Of a stretch of DNA of 64,000 nucleotides, positions 1-8,383 are shown in pieces. Under the pieces are notes generated by a model, which saw only the letters and a program-made list of their open reading frames with translations, was not told the origin of the DNA and did no database searches. The position numbers and the translations under genes are program-made. Source of the DNA: Fictibacillus phosphorivorans. GTDB lineage: Bacteria; Bacillota; Bacilli; Bacillales; Fictibacillaceae. The stretch covers positions 1-64,000 of the forward strand of contig NZ_JAMBOR010000018.1 of the NCBI RefSeq assembly GCF_023715845.1, written 5' to 3'. Numbering within the stretch: the first letter of the stretch is position 1; every line of letters starts with the position of its first letter.

Positions 1-104
1 AAGTGAGTAAGACCCCTTAGAGATGATGAGGTTGATAGGTCTGGTGTGGAAGCGTGGCGACACGTGGAGCTGACAGATACTAATCGGTCGAGGGCTTATC
101 CTTA
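1..104 (+). rRNA. 23S ribosomal RNA, 3' end (partial)
   Basis: The window opens inside the last domain of 23S rRNA. The conserved 3'-terminal tract is readable, including GACAGATACTAATCGGTCGA followed by the terminal GGGCTTATCC that closes the molecule. A 5S gene and a tRNA cluster follow, as in Bacillus rrn operons. The exact 3' end is estimated. Confidence 0.95.
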
Positions 105-249
105 CTATTGTATGAAACGTTTGGAAACGTCGTATCTAGTTTTGAGAGAACATAAAATGATGAAAATCATTAAAAAAACTCTTGCAAAATGTATGGAAAT
201 ATAATAAAATTTATCTTGTCCCAACCGGACAAAACATTTTGAGATATAA

Positions 250-366
250 GGTCCAGTGATGATGGCGAAGAGGTCACACCCGTTCCCATACCGAACACGG
301 AAGTTAAGCTCTTCAGCGCCGATGGTAGTTGGGGGTCTCCCCCTGTTAGAGTAGGACGTCGCTGGG
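250..366 (+). rRNA. 5S ribosomal RNA
   Basis: About 117 nt with the conserved 5S core (CCCATACCGAACACGGAAGT) and closing stem segments near both ends (CCAGTGATGATGGC against the terminal GACGTCGCTGG). It lies about 145 nt downstream of 23S and just before the tRNA cluster. Ends are accurate to a few bases. Confidence 0.95.
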
Positions 367-397
367 TTTCATCTCAAAATATTTTAAATTCTATTAT

Positions 398-472
398 TCC
401 ACAGTAGCTCAGTGGTAGAGCTATCGGCTGTTAACCGATCGGTCGTAGGTTCGAGTCCTACCTGTGGAGCCA
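398..472 (+). tRNA. tRNA-Asn (GTT)
   Basis: A 75-nt cloverleaf: acceptor TCCACAG pairs with CTGTGGA, the anticodon stem-loop carries GTT in CTGTTAA, the T-arm is GGTTCGAGTCC, and CCA is encoded. First of eight tRNAs after the 5S gene. Confidence 0.96.
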
Positions 473-482
473 TTCCTTTTTT

Positions 483-558
483 GCTTCCATAGCTCAGCAG
501 GTAGAGTGCTTCCATGGTAAGGAAGAGGTCACCGGTTCGAGCCCGGTTGGAAGCTCCA
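483..558 (+). tRNA. tRNA-Thr (GGT)
   Basis: A 76-nt cloverleaf with acceptor GCTTCCA / TGGAAGC. The anticodon stem CTTCC/GGAAG encloses loop ATGGTAA, so the anticodon is GGT (Thr). The T-arm is CCGGTTCGAGCCCGG and CCA is encoded. Confidence 0.95.
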
Positions 559-574
559 TAATAACAATATGATT

Positions 575-649
575 GGCCCGTTGGTCAAGCGGTTAAGACA
601 CCGCCCTTTCACGGCGGTAACACGGGTTCGAATCCCGTACGGGTCACCA
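575..649 (+). tRNA. tRNA-Glu (TTC)
   Basis: A 75-nt cloverleaf starting GGCCCGTTGGTCAAGCGGT, typical of Bacillus tRNA-Glu. The anticodon stem CCGCC/GGCGG encloses CTTTCAC with anticodon TTC. CCA is encoded. Confidence 0.96.
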
Positions 650-677
650 ACTTTTCTTTAACTGAATACTAACCTTT

Positions 678-753
678 GGAGGATTAGCTCAGCTGGGAGA
701 GCACCTGCCTTACAAGCAGGGGGTCGGCGGTTCGATCCCGTCATCCTCCACCA
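678..753 (+). tRNA. tRNA-Val (TAC)
   Basis: A 76-nt cloverleaf with acceptor GGAGGAT / ATCCTCC. The anticodon stem CCTGC/GCAGG encloses CTTACAA, so the anticodon is TAC (Val). CCA is encoded. Confidence 0.96.
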
Positions 754-763
754 TTTTTTACTT

Positions 764-839
<76 letters not shown>

Positions 840-947
840 CAATTTTATTTTTACCGAAACAAAGATAAAATTGTTGTTACGAAGAATATTCTTTATGAAA
901 CTGCTGATAGATGCAGTAACATAGCGAGATCGATTCTTTTTTTATGT

Positions 948-1032
948 GGAGGGGTAGCGAAGTGGCTAAACGCGGCGGACTGTAAATCCGCTCCCTCCGG
1001 GTTCGGCGGTTCGAATCCGTCCCCCTCCACCA
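948..1032 (+). tRNA. tRNA-Tyr (GTA)
   Basis: An 85-nt class II tRNA with a long variable arm (CTCCCTCCGGG region), anticodon GTA inside CTGTAAA, and encoded CCA. Acceptor GGAGGGG pairs with CCCCTCC. Confidence 0.96.
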
Positions 1033-1082
1033 TCTTGTATCTTGTATATAAAACAAGAAAAAAGTCTATAATGCATTTATGC

Positions 1083-1156
1083 GCGGGTGTAGTTTAGTGG
1101 TAAAACAAGAGCCTTCCAAGCTCTGGTCGTGAGTTCGATTCTCATCACCCGCTCCA
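1083..1156 (+). tRNA. tRNA-Gly (TCC)
   Basis: A 74-nt cloverleaf with acceptor GCGGGTG / CACCCGC. The anticodon stem AGAGC/GCTCT encloses CTTCCAA, so the anticodon is TCC (Gly). CCA is encoded. Confidence 0.96.
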
Positions 1157-1166
1157 TTTTAACTCT

Positions 1167-1242
1167 GGGGCTTTAGCTCAGCTGGGAGAGCGCCTGCCTT
1201 GCACGCAGGAGGTCAGCGGTTCGATCCCGCTAAGCTCCACCA
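1167..1242 (+). tRNA. tRNA-Ala (TGC)
   Basis: A 76-nt cloverleaf. The anticodon stem CCTGC/GCAGG encloses CTTGCAC, so the anticodon is TGC (Ala). CCA is encoded. Last tRNA before the operon terminator. Confidence 0.96.
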
Positions 1243-1263
1243 TATACATAACAAACAATGGAT

Positions 1264-1288
1264 ATCAGACAATGGTCTGATTTTTTTT
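1264..1288 (+). terminator. rrn/tRNA operon terminator
   Basis: Hairpin ATCAGAC-aatg-GTCTGAT followed by a run of eight T residues, 21 nt past tRNA-Ala. It is the expected end of the rrn-tRNA transcript. The 270 bp from here to rocF hold no gene I can support. Confidence 0.85.
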
Positions 1289-1560
1289 ATATCAAAAAAT
1301 TCAGAAGATGGTTTTGTCCATCTTCTTTTTTATTGTCAAAAAAAAACACGATCGTTTTACCCTTTTAAAAAGGATCGAATTAATGCTATTTTTTTGTTTT
1401 TCCATCTCATGCTTATAAATATGTATTTCAGAATCAAAAGCACTCTATTTTTGGTATATCTATGCAAAATTTTGTCCAGTTGAACCATGAAAAGCCTTAC
1501 AGCTACAATAGTAGTAGGAATATTGTTAGTTTTTTGTTTTTTATAAGGGAGGAAGAAGAA

Positions 1561-2463
1561 ATGTGGTTAAAGGATATTTCCGTAATTGGAGTTCCAATGG
1601 ATTTAGGACAAATGCGCCGAGGCGTAGATATGGGGCCGAGCGCAATACGATATGCAGGTATTATTGAGCGTTTAGAAAACCTTAATTATCAAGTTGAGGA
1701 TTTAGGGGATATAGAGATTGCACGTCCTGAAAAACAAAGGATTGAGAACGAAGGTAACCTTAAAAACTTGAGCGGCGTTTTGGAGGCGAGTGAAAAGCTT
1801 TCTGAATCGGTATCAAGCGTAATCGATAACAAAAAGTTCCCATTAATACTAGGTGGAGATCACAGTATTGCGATCGGAACGTTAGCAGGGGTTTCTAAGC
1901 ATTACGAAAACCTAGGCGTCATCTGGTATGATGCGCATGGTGATCTAAATACTGAGGATACTTCTCCAAGCGGTAATATCCATGGAATGCCCTTAGCTGC
2001 CTCGATCGGAATTGGTCATGATGCCTTAACGAACGTCAGCGGTTATACACCAAAAGTTAAGCCAGAAAACATCGTTATCATAGGTGCACGTTCATTGGAT
2101 GAAGGGGAAAGAGAACTCATAAAAGAAAAAGGGATTAAAGTTTACACGATGCATGAAGTTGATCGACTTGGTATGACAAAAGTAATGGAAGAGACGATCG
2201 AATACTTGAAACATACGGATGGCGTTCACCTTAGTCTTGACCTGGATGGTTTAGATCCGCATGATGCTCCGGGAGTAGGTACACCTGTACTTGGCGGAAT
2301 CAGCTACAGAGAGAGTCATCTGGCGATGGAGATGCTTGCAGAAGCAGAAATCATTACATCAGCAGAGTTTGTAGAAGTAAATCCAATTCTTGATGAAAAG
2401 AATAAAACAGCAACCGTTGCTGTCGCCTTAATGGGATCTTTATTTGGAGAAAAACTTCTATAA
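1561..2463 (+). CDS. rocF: arginase
   Basis: Hydrolyses L-arginine to ornithine and urea in the cytoplasm, the entry step of arginine catabolism. The 300-residue length matches Bacillus RocF. The binuclear manganese motifs are intact: GGDHS at about residues 98-102, DAHGD at 124-128, and DLDGLDP near residue 230. The ATG at 1561 was chosen because AAGGGAGGAA lies just upstream and the protein then begins like known arginases (ISVIGVPMDLGQMRRGVDMG); the open frame extends further upstream without homology. The gene stands alone between the tRNA cluster and a convergent Spo0E-like gene that shares its terminator. In Bacillus subtilis rocF belongs to the rocDEF operon, so the position here next to sigW differs. 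Confidence 0.95.
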   Translation: MWLKDISVIGVPMDLGQMRRGVDMGPSAIRYAGIIERLENLNYQVEDLGDIEIARPEKQRIENEGNLKNLSGVLEASEKLSESVSSVIDNKKFPLILGGDHSIAIGTLAGVSKHYENLGVIWYDAHGDLNTEDTSPSGNIHGMPLAASIGIGHDALTNVSGYTPKVKPENIVIIGARSLDEGERELIKEKGIKVYTMHEVDRLGMTKVMEETIEYLKHTDGVHLSLDLDGLDPHDAPGVGTPVLGGISYRESHLAMEMLAEAEIITSAEFVEVNPILDEKNKTATVAVALMGSLFGEKLL

Positions 2464-2474
2464 AATACAAATAA

Positions 2475-2511
2475 GAACAGTTGCCTCTTTACGGAAGCAA
2501 CTGTTCTTTTT
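2475..2511. terminator. bidirectional terminator between rocF and spo0E-like gene
   Basis: Stem GAACAGTTGC / GCAACTGTTC with a 12-nt loop followed by CTTTTTC. It lies 11 nt past rocF and overlaps the last codons of the convergent minus-strand gene, so it probably serves both. Confidence 0.75.
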
Positions 2512-2659
2512 CATTTATGCGTTGGAATTGATTTAGTAGTTGGTCGATTTCTTGAGAAAGTTCAACGACTTCTTCTGCGATTAAAGGAAGATGCTTTGAA
2601 AGCTCATTCATTTGCTGTCTGGAGTGTTCAATTTGTTCGATCAAGACATCTCTATGCAT
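2489..2659 (-). CDS. Spo0E-like aspartyl-phosphate phosphatase
   Basis: A 56-residue, mostly helical protein. The family feature is the Spo0E signature SQEID followed by LLNQF in the second helix; in known members this helix contacts phosphorylated response regulators such as Spo0A~P and removes the phosphate, delaying sporulation. The size matches short Spo0E paralogues (YisI, YnzD type). The ATG at 2659 was chosen because GAGAGGGG lies 6 nt upstream on the minus strand; a start eight codons further upstream has no better site. The target regulator cannot be told from sequence. Confidence 0.8.
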   Translation of the reverse strand: MHRDVLIEQIEHSRQQMNELSKHLPLIAEEVVELSQEIDQLLNQFQRINEKEQLLP

Positions 2660-2809
2660 ACAAACAACCCCTCTCTTCAATCGTTTAAAGTATTTGATAT
2701 GATTAATATTCCCAGGGCTTATTAGTTTGAAACACTGCGACTAGAAAATTATACCTTTTTATTTCGTCAAATTCTGCAACATGATAAAATAAAAAAATAA
2801 TGAAATTAT

Positions 2810-2835
2810 TGAAACCAATGTCAAACTGATACGTA
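2810..2835 (+). promoter_or_regulatory. SigW-type autoregulatory promoter
   Basis: TGAAAC at 2810-2815 and CGTA at 2832-2835 are separated by 16 nt, matching the known sigma-W consensus (TGAAAC-N16-CGTA). It sits 25 nt upstream of the sigW start, as expected for autoregulation. Confidence 0.85.
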
Positions 2836-2860
2836 AATAAAATCCGAGTGGTGATAATAG

Positions 2861-3436
2861 ATGGACGCCTTAGTAGCGAATATGGTTTCCCAAGTCAAAA
2901 AAGGAGACCAGGAAGCGTTTGAAGGCATTGTAGACCTTTTTAAAGATAAAATATACCGGCATTGTTTCCGGATGGTCGGCAATGGGCACGAAGCAGAAGA
3001 TTTAGCACAAGAAACTTTTTTAAGAGCTTACCGTAATATAAGTAAATACAATAATGAATATAAATTTTCGACTTGGATTTTCAGGATTGCTACGAACCTC
3101 TGCATCGACAGGCTCAGGAAAAAGAAACCGGATTACTATTTAGATGCTGAAGTGCCTGGCACAGACGGAGCTACGATGTATAATCAGCTCTCAACGGATG
3201 AACCGCTTCCTGAACAAGTGGTTACTGAAAATGAACGATGGAATGAACTGCAAGAAGAGATCATGAAGCTCCCCGAAAAGTATAGAACAGCAATTGTACT
3301 AAAGTATGTTGAAGATTTATCACTTGAAGAAATCAGCCATATTATGGACATACCCGTACCAACTGTAAAAACTCGTATACATCGAGGCAGAGAAGCGCTG
3401 AAGAAAGTATTTCAAATGGTTGTTAAAACGAGGTGA
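2861..3436 (+). CDS. sigW: ECF RNA polymerase sigma factor SigW
   Basis: A 191-residue ECF sigma factor that redirects RNA polymerase to cell-envelope stress and antimicrobial-resistance promoters. Sigma region 2 (about residues 20-90) carries AEDLAQETFLRAYRN and the FSTWIFRIATNLCIDRLR helix. Region 4 (about 130-185) carries LPEKYRTAIVLKYVEDLSLEEI and the helix-turn-helix ending VPTVKTRIHRGREALKK. The gene is headed by its own SigW promoter and followed directly by its anti-sigma factor, the conserved sigW-rsiW pair. Identification rests on sequence, the promoter and the synteny to cdaA-cdaR-glmM-glmS. Confidence 0.96.
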   Translation: MDALVANMVSQVKKGDQEAFEGIVDLFKDKIYRHCFRMVGNGHEAEDLAQETFLRAYRNISKYNNEYKFSTWIFRIATNLCIDRLRKKKPDYYLDAEVPGTDGATMYNQLSTDEPLPEQVVTENERWNELQEEIMKLPEKYRTAIVLKYVEDLSLEEISHIMDIPVPTVKTRIHRGREALKKVFQMVVKTR

Positions 3437-3444
3437 CGATAAAA

Positions 3445-4110
3445 ATGCAGTGTGAAGCTTCTGTATTGGATGAATTGATGAATAAGGTACTCGATGGTGA
3501 AGCAACGCAAGAAGAAGAGCATGTTTTTTATACTCATTTAGAAGAATGTGAATCGTGTAAAGAAGAATACGAGATGCTTTTAGAGACCCTAAAAGAATTA
3601 CAGTATCAGAACTCGACCATAAAAGCTCCTGAAGGATTTACACAAGCTGTTATGGCTAAGCTGCCAAAAGAGAAGCAGCAGATCAAATGGAGACGATGGA
3701 TGAAGCGCCATCCTGCTTTAACAGCAGCGGCGATCTTTATGTTCTTTATGGCCGCATCCGTTTTTACAAGCTATAATCAACAAGATTTGGCCGTAGTAAA
3801 AGGTGAAGGTAACCTTGAGATCAAAAAGTCTGAAAGAGTGGTTGTGGTTCCGGCTGGTGAAACGATAAAAGGTGATCTTGTTGTAGAGAATGCAGACGTC
3901 CGTATTGAAGGAAAAGTAGAGGGCAATGTAACCGTTATAAAAGGAAATCAATATCTTGCATCAGCAGGAGAAGTAACCGGACACAGTCAAGAAATCGGTC
4001 AAGTGGTCGAATGGGTATGGTACAAGTTGAAATCATTGGTTAGTACAAAAGAAGAAACGATGCAAAATAACGATAAAAGCCGTTTAGAGACGGCTTTTTT
4101 TAATGGGTGA
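3445..4110 (+). CDS. rsiW: anti-sigma-W factor RsiW
   Basis: Membrane-anchored anti-sigma factor that holds SigW inactive until regulated proteolysis destroys it. The N-terminal zinc anti-sigma domain shows the HX3CX2C motif (H31, C35, C38). One transmembrane helix follows PALTAAAIFMFF near residue 90. The extracytoplasmic region has VPAGETIKGDLVV and VEGNVTVIKG beta-repeat-like motifs, as in Bacillus subtilis RsiW. The start at 3445 has GAGGTGA 8 nt upstream. Oddity: at 221 residues it is about a dozen longer than Bacillus subtilis RsiW, and the extra C-terminus is encoded by the terminator hairpin, which suggests a lost stop codon. Confidence 0.94.
   Translation: MQCEASVLDELMNKVLDGEATQEEEHVFYTHLEECESCKEEYEMLLETLKELQYQNSTIKAPEGFTQAVMAKLPKEKQQIKWRRWMKRHPALTAAAIFMFFMAASVFTSYNQQDLAVVKGEGNLEIKKSERVVVVPAGETIKGDLVVENADVRIEGKVEGNVTVIKGNQYLASAGEVTGHSQEIGQVVEWVWYKLKSLVSTKEETMQNNDKSRLETAFFNG
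4075..4101 (+). terminator. sigW-rsiW terminator inside the rsiW 3' end
   Basis: Stem AAAAGCCGT / ACGGCTTTT with loop TTAGAG and a T run to 4101. It ends 9 nt before the rsiW stop codon, so the hairpin is translated. Confidence 0.8.
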
Positions 4111-4167
4111 AGACGTGAGGTGGGCACTATCAACAACAGCGCTTAAATTTGTCGTAGAATGTCTTCT

Positions 4168-4256
4168 CGTGGTTATTTTCAAATTAACGTGGGATTTATT
4201 ACGATTAACGTGGGAAAAGCTCATTTTTCGTGGGATTAATCCCGGTTTTCGTGGGA
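4168..4256 (+). repeat. array of five CGTGG motifs at 20/21-bp spacing
   Basis: The core CGTGG(G)A/T starts at 4168, 4188, 4209, 4229 and 4250, so the spacings are 20, 21, 20 and 21 bp, while the DNA between the cores is not conserved. This array occupies most of the 337-bp rsiW-cdaA gap (4111-4447). An open frame across it (4103-4366) has no family resemblance and is not called. Function is unknown. Confidence 0.7.
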
Positions 4257-4447
4257 TTTTTGACAGGCTCTCATTCTCCCTATACGTAAGCAGTTTCCTT
4301 TCCACTACTACCAGGATTGGCCGCAATTTCATGAAAATTGAGACTAGCATGCTCAGTTTTCTTTAAATTGAGGTATGCTATAATAAATAAGTTAAATCTA
4401 TTATGAAATTTCAACTTGGAACACATACCCGAGTTGGGAGGGAAGTT

Positions 4448-5281
4448 ATGTTACCAATCGCAGATTTTAATATTTTTAATTACCTTACACAAATCATTGA
4501 TATTTTATTGGTGACGTATGTCATCTATAAATTGATCATGATTATCCGAGGAACGAAAGCTGTTCAATTGTTAAAAGGGATAAGTGTGATCATTGTCGTT
4601 TGGTTCCTAAGCAGCTCGTTCGATCTTCGTACGATGTCTTGGTTGATGGATAAAGTCATTACATATGGTTTACTAGCTATTATTATAATCTTCCAGCCCG
4701 AGCTGAGAAGAGCGCTAGAGCAACTTGGCCGGGGCAGATTCTTTTCAAGAACAGGGATTCCTGAAGAAGAAGAAACAGAGAAAACAATCTCAGCTATCGT
4801 GAAGTCTACGAACTATATGTCTAAACGCCGTATCGGGGCGATTATCTCTATCGAAAGAGAAACAGGATTAAGTGAATACGTAGAGACAGGGATTCCGATT
4901 CAAGCGCATTTGACATCCGAACTGTTAACGAATATTTTTGTACCGAACACACCGCTCCATGATGGAGCTGTCATTATAAAACAAAGTCAGGTTTTTGCAG
5001 CTGGCTGTTATTTGCCGCTTACAGAGAGTCCTTTTGTCTCCAAAGAGCTTGGGACTAGACACCGGGCTGCATTAGGGATCAGTGAAGTGACAGATGCGAT
5101 AACCGTTGTCGTTTCTGAGGAGACAGGAACGATCTCCCTCACAAAAAACGGAGAAATTTATCGGAATTTGGACGAAGAGTCTTTAAGAAATTTGTTGCAT
5201 GCAGAATTGATTATTGCGAATAAGTCCACTTCCTCATCTCGCTGGAATTGGAGGGGAAAGAAAAATGGACAAACTCCTTAA
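4448..5281 (+). CDS. cdaA: diadenylate cyclase CdaA
   Basis: Makes c-di-AMP from two ATP at the membrane; the product controls potassium and osmolyte balance and cell-wall homeostasis. The 277-residue protein has three N-terminal transmembrane helices (about 12-35, 43-57, 70-83) and then the DAC domain with both catalytic motifs intact: DGA at 172-174 and RHR at 204-206. The linker IIFQPELRRALEQLGRGRFF is characteristic of CdaA. The ATG at 4448 was chosen because GGGAGGG is just upstream; the open frame begins 15 codons earlier without an obvious ribosome site. It overlaps cdaR by 17 nt, and glmM and glmS follow, the conserved cdaA-cdaR-glmM locus. Confidence 0.96.
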   Translation: MLPIADFNIFNYLTQIIDILLVTYVIYKLIMIIRGTKAVQLLKGISVIIVVWFLSSSFDLRTMSWLMDKVITYGLLAIIIIFQPELRRALEQLGRGRFFSRTGIPEEEETEKTISAIVKSTNYMSKRRIGAIISIERETGLSEYVETGIPIQAHLTSELLTNIFVPNTPLHDGAVIIKQSQVFAAGCYLPLTESPFVSKELGTRHRAALGISEVTDAITVVVSEETGTISLTKNGEIYRNLDEESLRNLLHAELIIANKSTSSSRWNWRGKKNGQTP

Positions 5282-6545
5282 TAGTTCATGGTTTGTTAAA
5301 ATCATTGCTTTCCTCCTTGCTTTAATGATGTACACCATCGTAACCATGGAAACGCAGGAAGAAGAAACGAACCGTTCTATTTTTTCGAAAATGTATACGG
5401 AGAGCGAGACCATTCAGGACGTTGAAATCACACCGTATTTTAATGAAAAAGATTATGTCTTAACAGATTTACCATCTTCCGTTGATATTACCTTAACGGG
5501 CTCGAGTCGTTTGATTACAAAAGCGATAAAGGTAGATAAAGATGTTGAAGCCTATATCGATCTAACAAATGAGGACCCGGGAAATAAACGAGTTAAAGTA
5601 AACGTGCGAGGTCTTCCTGAAGGTGTTAAAGCGAAAGTGAAGCCTGAATACGTTGATGTCATGCTTCATAAGAAAGTTACGAAAAAGATGCCAGTAAATG
5701 TTGATCTGAAAAACGTAAGAAAACTTCCAGAGGGTTATACGGCCGGGGATGTTGAATTCTCTCCACGATCAGTCAACGTCACAGGGCCAGAAGGAATGAT
5801 CAACCAGATCTCATTTATTACGGGATTTGTAGATGTAGGCAATGCAGAGGAAACGATAGAGACCAAAGTACCTTTACGTGCATACAATCAACAAGGTGAT
5901 CTGATTGATGTACAAGTTAATCCAGAAACAGCAAAGGTTACTGTGCCGATAAGCAAACCGAAAAAAACAGTACCGATCTCGGTCCGTACAAAAGGTGAGC
6001 TGGAAGAAGGCCTCTCACTTGCTTCAATAACGACTGATCCTAACGAGATAACGTTGACTGGTACAACAACGTCTTTAGAAAAATATGATACCTTTAATGA
6101 GATTTCGATAGATCTTAGTAAAATTAAAAAAGATACAACACTCACAGTAGATGTTCCTGTACCAGAAGGAATTGATTCTGTATCTGTAAAAGAGGTAAAC
6201 GTATCGGTTGATGTTGATGTCGAAGCAAAAGAAGTGAACGACCAGGACCAAGAGGTTACACGAACCTTTAAAGATGTTCCATTAACTTTGCTCGGGACAA
6301 CCGATGAGAAAAAAGCGACGATCATAGATCCAGTAGATGGAACCGTGGATGTGACGGTGAAAGGCAAGAAGAGTGTACTGGATGGGCTTCAAAAGTCTGA
6401 CCTCAAAGGTGTTTTAGATATAAGTCAGCTTGAAGAGGGAACACACGAGGTTAAGATTGATTGGAAAAATCCTGCTGATATTGATCTGACGGATACAGTT
6501 CAAGAAGCCAGTGTGGAAATTCAAACAGAAACTAGCAGTCAATAG
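5265..6545 (+). CDS. cdaR: CdaA regulator CdaR (YbbR-domain protein)
   Basis: Membrane-anchored extracytoplasmic partner that modulates CdaA. The 426-residue protein has an N-terminal transmembrane helix (about residues 8-27) followed by four YbbR repeats of about 75-80 residues. These are recognisable by recurring V-DVTLTG, P-SVNVTGP, P-EITLTG and DGTVDVTVKG segments. It starts inside the end of cdaA with GGAGGGG about 9 nt upstream, so translation is probably coupled. It sits 18 nt upstream of glmM. Confidence 0.95.
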   Translation: MDKLLNSSWFVKIIAFLLALMMYTIVTMETQEEETNRSIFSKMYTESETIQDVEITPYFNEKDYVLTDLPSSVDITLTGSSRLITKAIKVDKDVEAYIDLTNEDPGNKRVKVNVRGLPEGVKAKVKPEYVDVMLHKKVTKKMPVNVDLKNVRKLPEGYTAGDVEFSPRSVNVTGPEGMINQISFITGFVDVGNAEETIETKVPLRAYNQQGDLIDVQVNPETAKVTVPISKPKKTVPISVRTKGELEEGLSLASITTDPNEITLTGTTTSLEKYDTFNEISIDLSKIKKDTTLTVDVPVPEGIDSVSVKEVNVSVDVDVEAKEVNDQDQEVTRTFKDVPLTLLGTTDEKKATIIDPVDGTVDVTVKGKKSVLDGLQKSDLKGVLDISQLEEGTHEVKIDWKNPADIDLTDTVQEASVEIQTETSSQ

Positions 6546-6563
6546 ATGAAGGAGAGAGCAATA

Positions 6564-7904
6564 ATGGGAAAATATTTTGGTACCGACGGAGTAAGAGGAG
6601 TTGCAAATACAGAGCTAACGCCTGAACTTGCGTTTAAATTAGGGCGTTTTGGAGGATATATCCTAACAAAAGATACAGAGAAGCCAAAAATCTTAATCGG
6701 TCGTGATACACGTATTTCAGGACAAATGTTAGAAGGGGCTCTTATTGCTGGGCTTTTATCCATTGGTGCAGAAGTTATGCGCTTAGGTGTTATTTCAACA
6801 CCTGGAGTTGCCTTTATTACAAAAGCTTTGGGTGCACAAGCGGGAATCATGATCTCTGCTTCTCATAATCCAGTTGCAGATAACGGGATCAAATTCTTTG
6901 GTGCTGATGGCTTCAAACTTTTAGATGAACAAGAAGCAGAAATCGAAGCACTTTTAGATAAAGAAACAGATGAACTGCCTCGTCCTGTAGGAGGCGACTT
7001 AGGCTCTGTCAGCGATTATTTCGAGGGCGGACAGAAGTACATGCAATATCTGAAGCAAACAATACCAGGAGACTTCTCAGGGCTCCATATTGCCCTAGAC
7101 TGTGCTCACGGTGCGACATCTTCACATGCGCCGCACTTATTTGCTGACCTGGAAGCAGATATTTCAACGATGGGAACAAGTCCGAACGGCTTAAACATCA
7201 ACGATGGTGTTGGAAGCACGCACCCAGAGAAGCTTGCAGCGCTTGTAAAAGAAAAAGGCTGTGACATGGGATTAGCGTTTGATGGTGACGGAGACCGTTT
7301 GATCGCGATCGATGAAAAAGGAAACATTGTCGATGGTGACCAAATTATGTACATTTGCGCGAAACATCTTAAAGATCAAGGCCGTCTGAAGCAGGATACC
7401 GTGGTTTCAACTGTAATGAGTAATCTTGGCTTCTATAAAGCAGTTGAAGCAAATGGCATGAAGTCTGCACAGACAGCTGTTGGTGACCGTTATGTAATGG
7501 AAGAGATGCGTAAGAACGACTATAATCTTGGTGGAGAACAGTCAGGTCATATTATCTTCTTGGATTACACAACAACAGGTGATGGACTTCTATCCGGCAT
7601 CCAGCTTGCGTCCATTTTAAAAGCAACAGGAAAGCCATTATCAGAACTAGCGGGAGAGATGAAAAAATTCCCTCAGCTTTTGATCAATGTTAAAGTAGCG
7701 GATAAATCCAAGCTGAACGGAAATGAAGCGATCAAAACAGCTATCGATCAAGTGGAAACCGAACTTGAAGGAAACGGCCGAGTACTTGTTCGTCCTTCTG
7801 GAACAGAACCGCTTGTTCGAGTAATGGTAGAGGCGCCAACAGAAGAACTATGCCAAAAGCATGCAGAAACAATCGTTGAGGTTGTTAAAAAAGAGTTAGT
7901 ATAA
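6564..7904 (+). CDS. glmM: phosphoglucosamine mutase GlmM
   Basis: Interconverts glucosamine-6-phosphate and glucosamine-1-phosphate for UDP-GlcNAc and peptidoglycan synthesis. The 446 residues match the family length. The phosphoserine loop SASHNP carries the active serine S100, the metal loop DGDGDR is present, and the C-terminal phosphate-binding [14 protein letters not shown] is intact. The ATG at 6564 has AAGGAGAG 7 nt upstream and gives the family N-terminus [11 protein letters not shown]. The neighbours CdaA and CdaR are known physical partners of GlmM, and glmS downstream supplies its substrate. Confidence 0.97.
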   Translation: MGKYFGTDGVRGVANTELTPELAFKLGRFGGYILTKDTEKPKILIGRDTRISGQMLEGALIAGLLSIGAEVMRLGVISTPGVAFITKALGAQAGIMISASHNPVADNGIKFFGADGFKLLDEQEAEIEALLDKETDELPRPVGGDLGSVSDYFEGGQKYMQYLKQTIPGDFSGLHIALDCAHGATSSHAPHLFADLEADISTMGTSPNGLNINDGVGSTHPEKLAALVKEKGCDMGLAFDGDGDRLIAIDEKGNIVDGDQIMYICAKHLKDQGRLKQDTVVSTVMSNLGFYKAVEANGMKSAQTAVGDRYVMEEMRKNDYNLGGEQSGHIIFLDYTTTGDGLLSGIQLASILKATGKPLSELAGEMKKFPQLLINVKVADKSKLNGNEAIKTAIDQVETELEGNGRVLVRPSGTEPLVRVMVEAPTEELCQKHAETIVEVVKKELV

Positions 7905-7949
7905 AAAGGAAGATCATTTTCCGACACAAAATGAAAAAGGGCACGAAAC

Positions 7950-7996
7950 ATATGCATATGCGGCTCACAAAAAGGGTTGCTTATGCATATTTTTTA
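7950..7996 (+). terminator. glmM operon terminator
   Basis: A long imperfect stem, ATATGCATATGC / GCTTATGCATAT, with a 16-nt loop followed by TTTTTT. It separates the cdaA-glmM operon from the independently controlled glmS leader. Confidence 0.7.
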
Positions 7997-8049
7997 TTAT
8001 GGAGCTGTATGTTGTTTCAACTTTTTCTTATTTAGGGAAAGAATAATAA

Positions 8050-8078
8050 TTGACGGTTTTGAAAAACCCGTGTATGAT
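8050..8078 (+). promoter_or_regulatory. probable SigA promoter of glmS
   Basis: TTGACG (8050-8055) and TATGAT (8073-8078) with a 17-nt spacer, 53 nt upstream of the ribozyme cleavage position. Confidence 0.65.
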
Positions 8079-8124
8079 TATTTTTGTTTACTCTAAAAGA
8101 GAAAGGAGTTACTAGTAATCATTC

Positions 8125-8300
8125 ATCCAAAGCGCCTGAACTGCTGAGCGGAAAAAAGCAGTTGACGAGGAAGAGGTTCATCGATATTTCGGCGGATGCC
8201 TCTCGGAACTTTCACTTCCGTAAGCTTTTGTTTAAACCAGGCAAGGCGACTTCCTGTACAAAGACGAAAGCAAGTGAAAACCAAAATAAAAATAGAAAAC
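8125..8300 (+). ncRNA. glmS ribozyme (GlcN6P-activated self-cleaving riboswitch)
   Basis: The leader contains the glmS ribozyme core. AAGCGCCTGAACTG at 8130-8143 places cleavage next to 8131/8132, before GCGCC. CAGTTGACGAGGAAGAGG and TCGGCGGATGCCTCTCGG follow, forming the P2 and pseudoknotted core. Glucosamine-6-phosphate acts as coenzyme for cleavage, after which the glmS mRNA is degraded, giving feedback control. The 3' boundary is approximate; later stems may reach about 8345. The rest of the 479-bp gap between glmM and glmS is the glmM terminator, a promoter and this leader. An open frame across it (8084-8368) is not a gene. Confidence 0.93.
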
Positions 8301-8383
8301 ATAGGTGGGGTTGTGAGCCCCGCTCACGGCCCCCTTATGTAAGCCGTCAGCAGAGTGTGATGGCTTAAGGAGGACGTTTATTT

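Noticed and set aside
1199-1483. 94-codon ORF starting in tRNA-Ala
   Set aside because: It overlaps a tRNA and a terminator and has no family resemblance.
4103-4366. 87-codon ORFs over the CGTGG array on both strands
   Set aside because: Without homology; the alternating 20/21 spacing would shift the frame between copies, so a protein repeat is not the cause.
5888-6367. 159-codon minus-strand ORF within cdaR
   Set aside because: Antisense to the YbbR repeats; Ser/Thr/Val-rich composition is the mirror of that coding sequence.
8084-8368. 94-codon ORF upstream of glmS
   Set aside because: It lies across the glmS ribozyme, whose conserved core explains the sequence.
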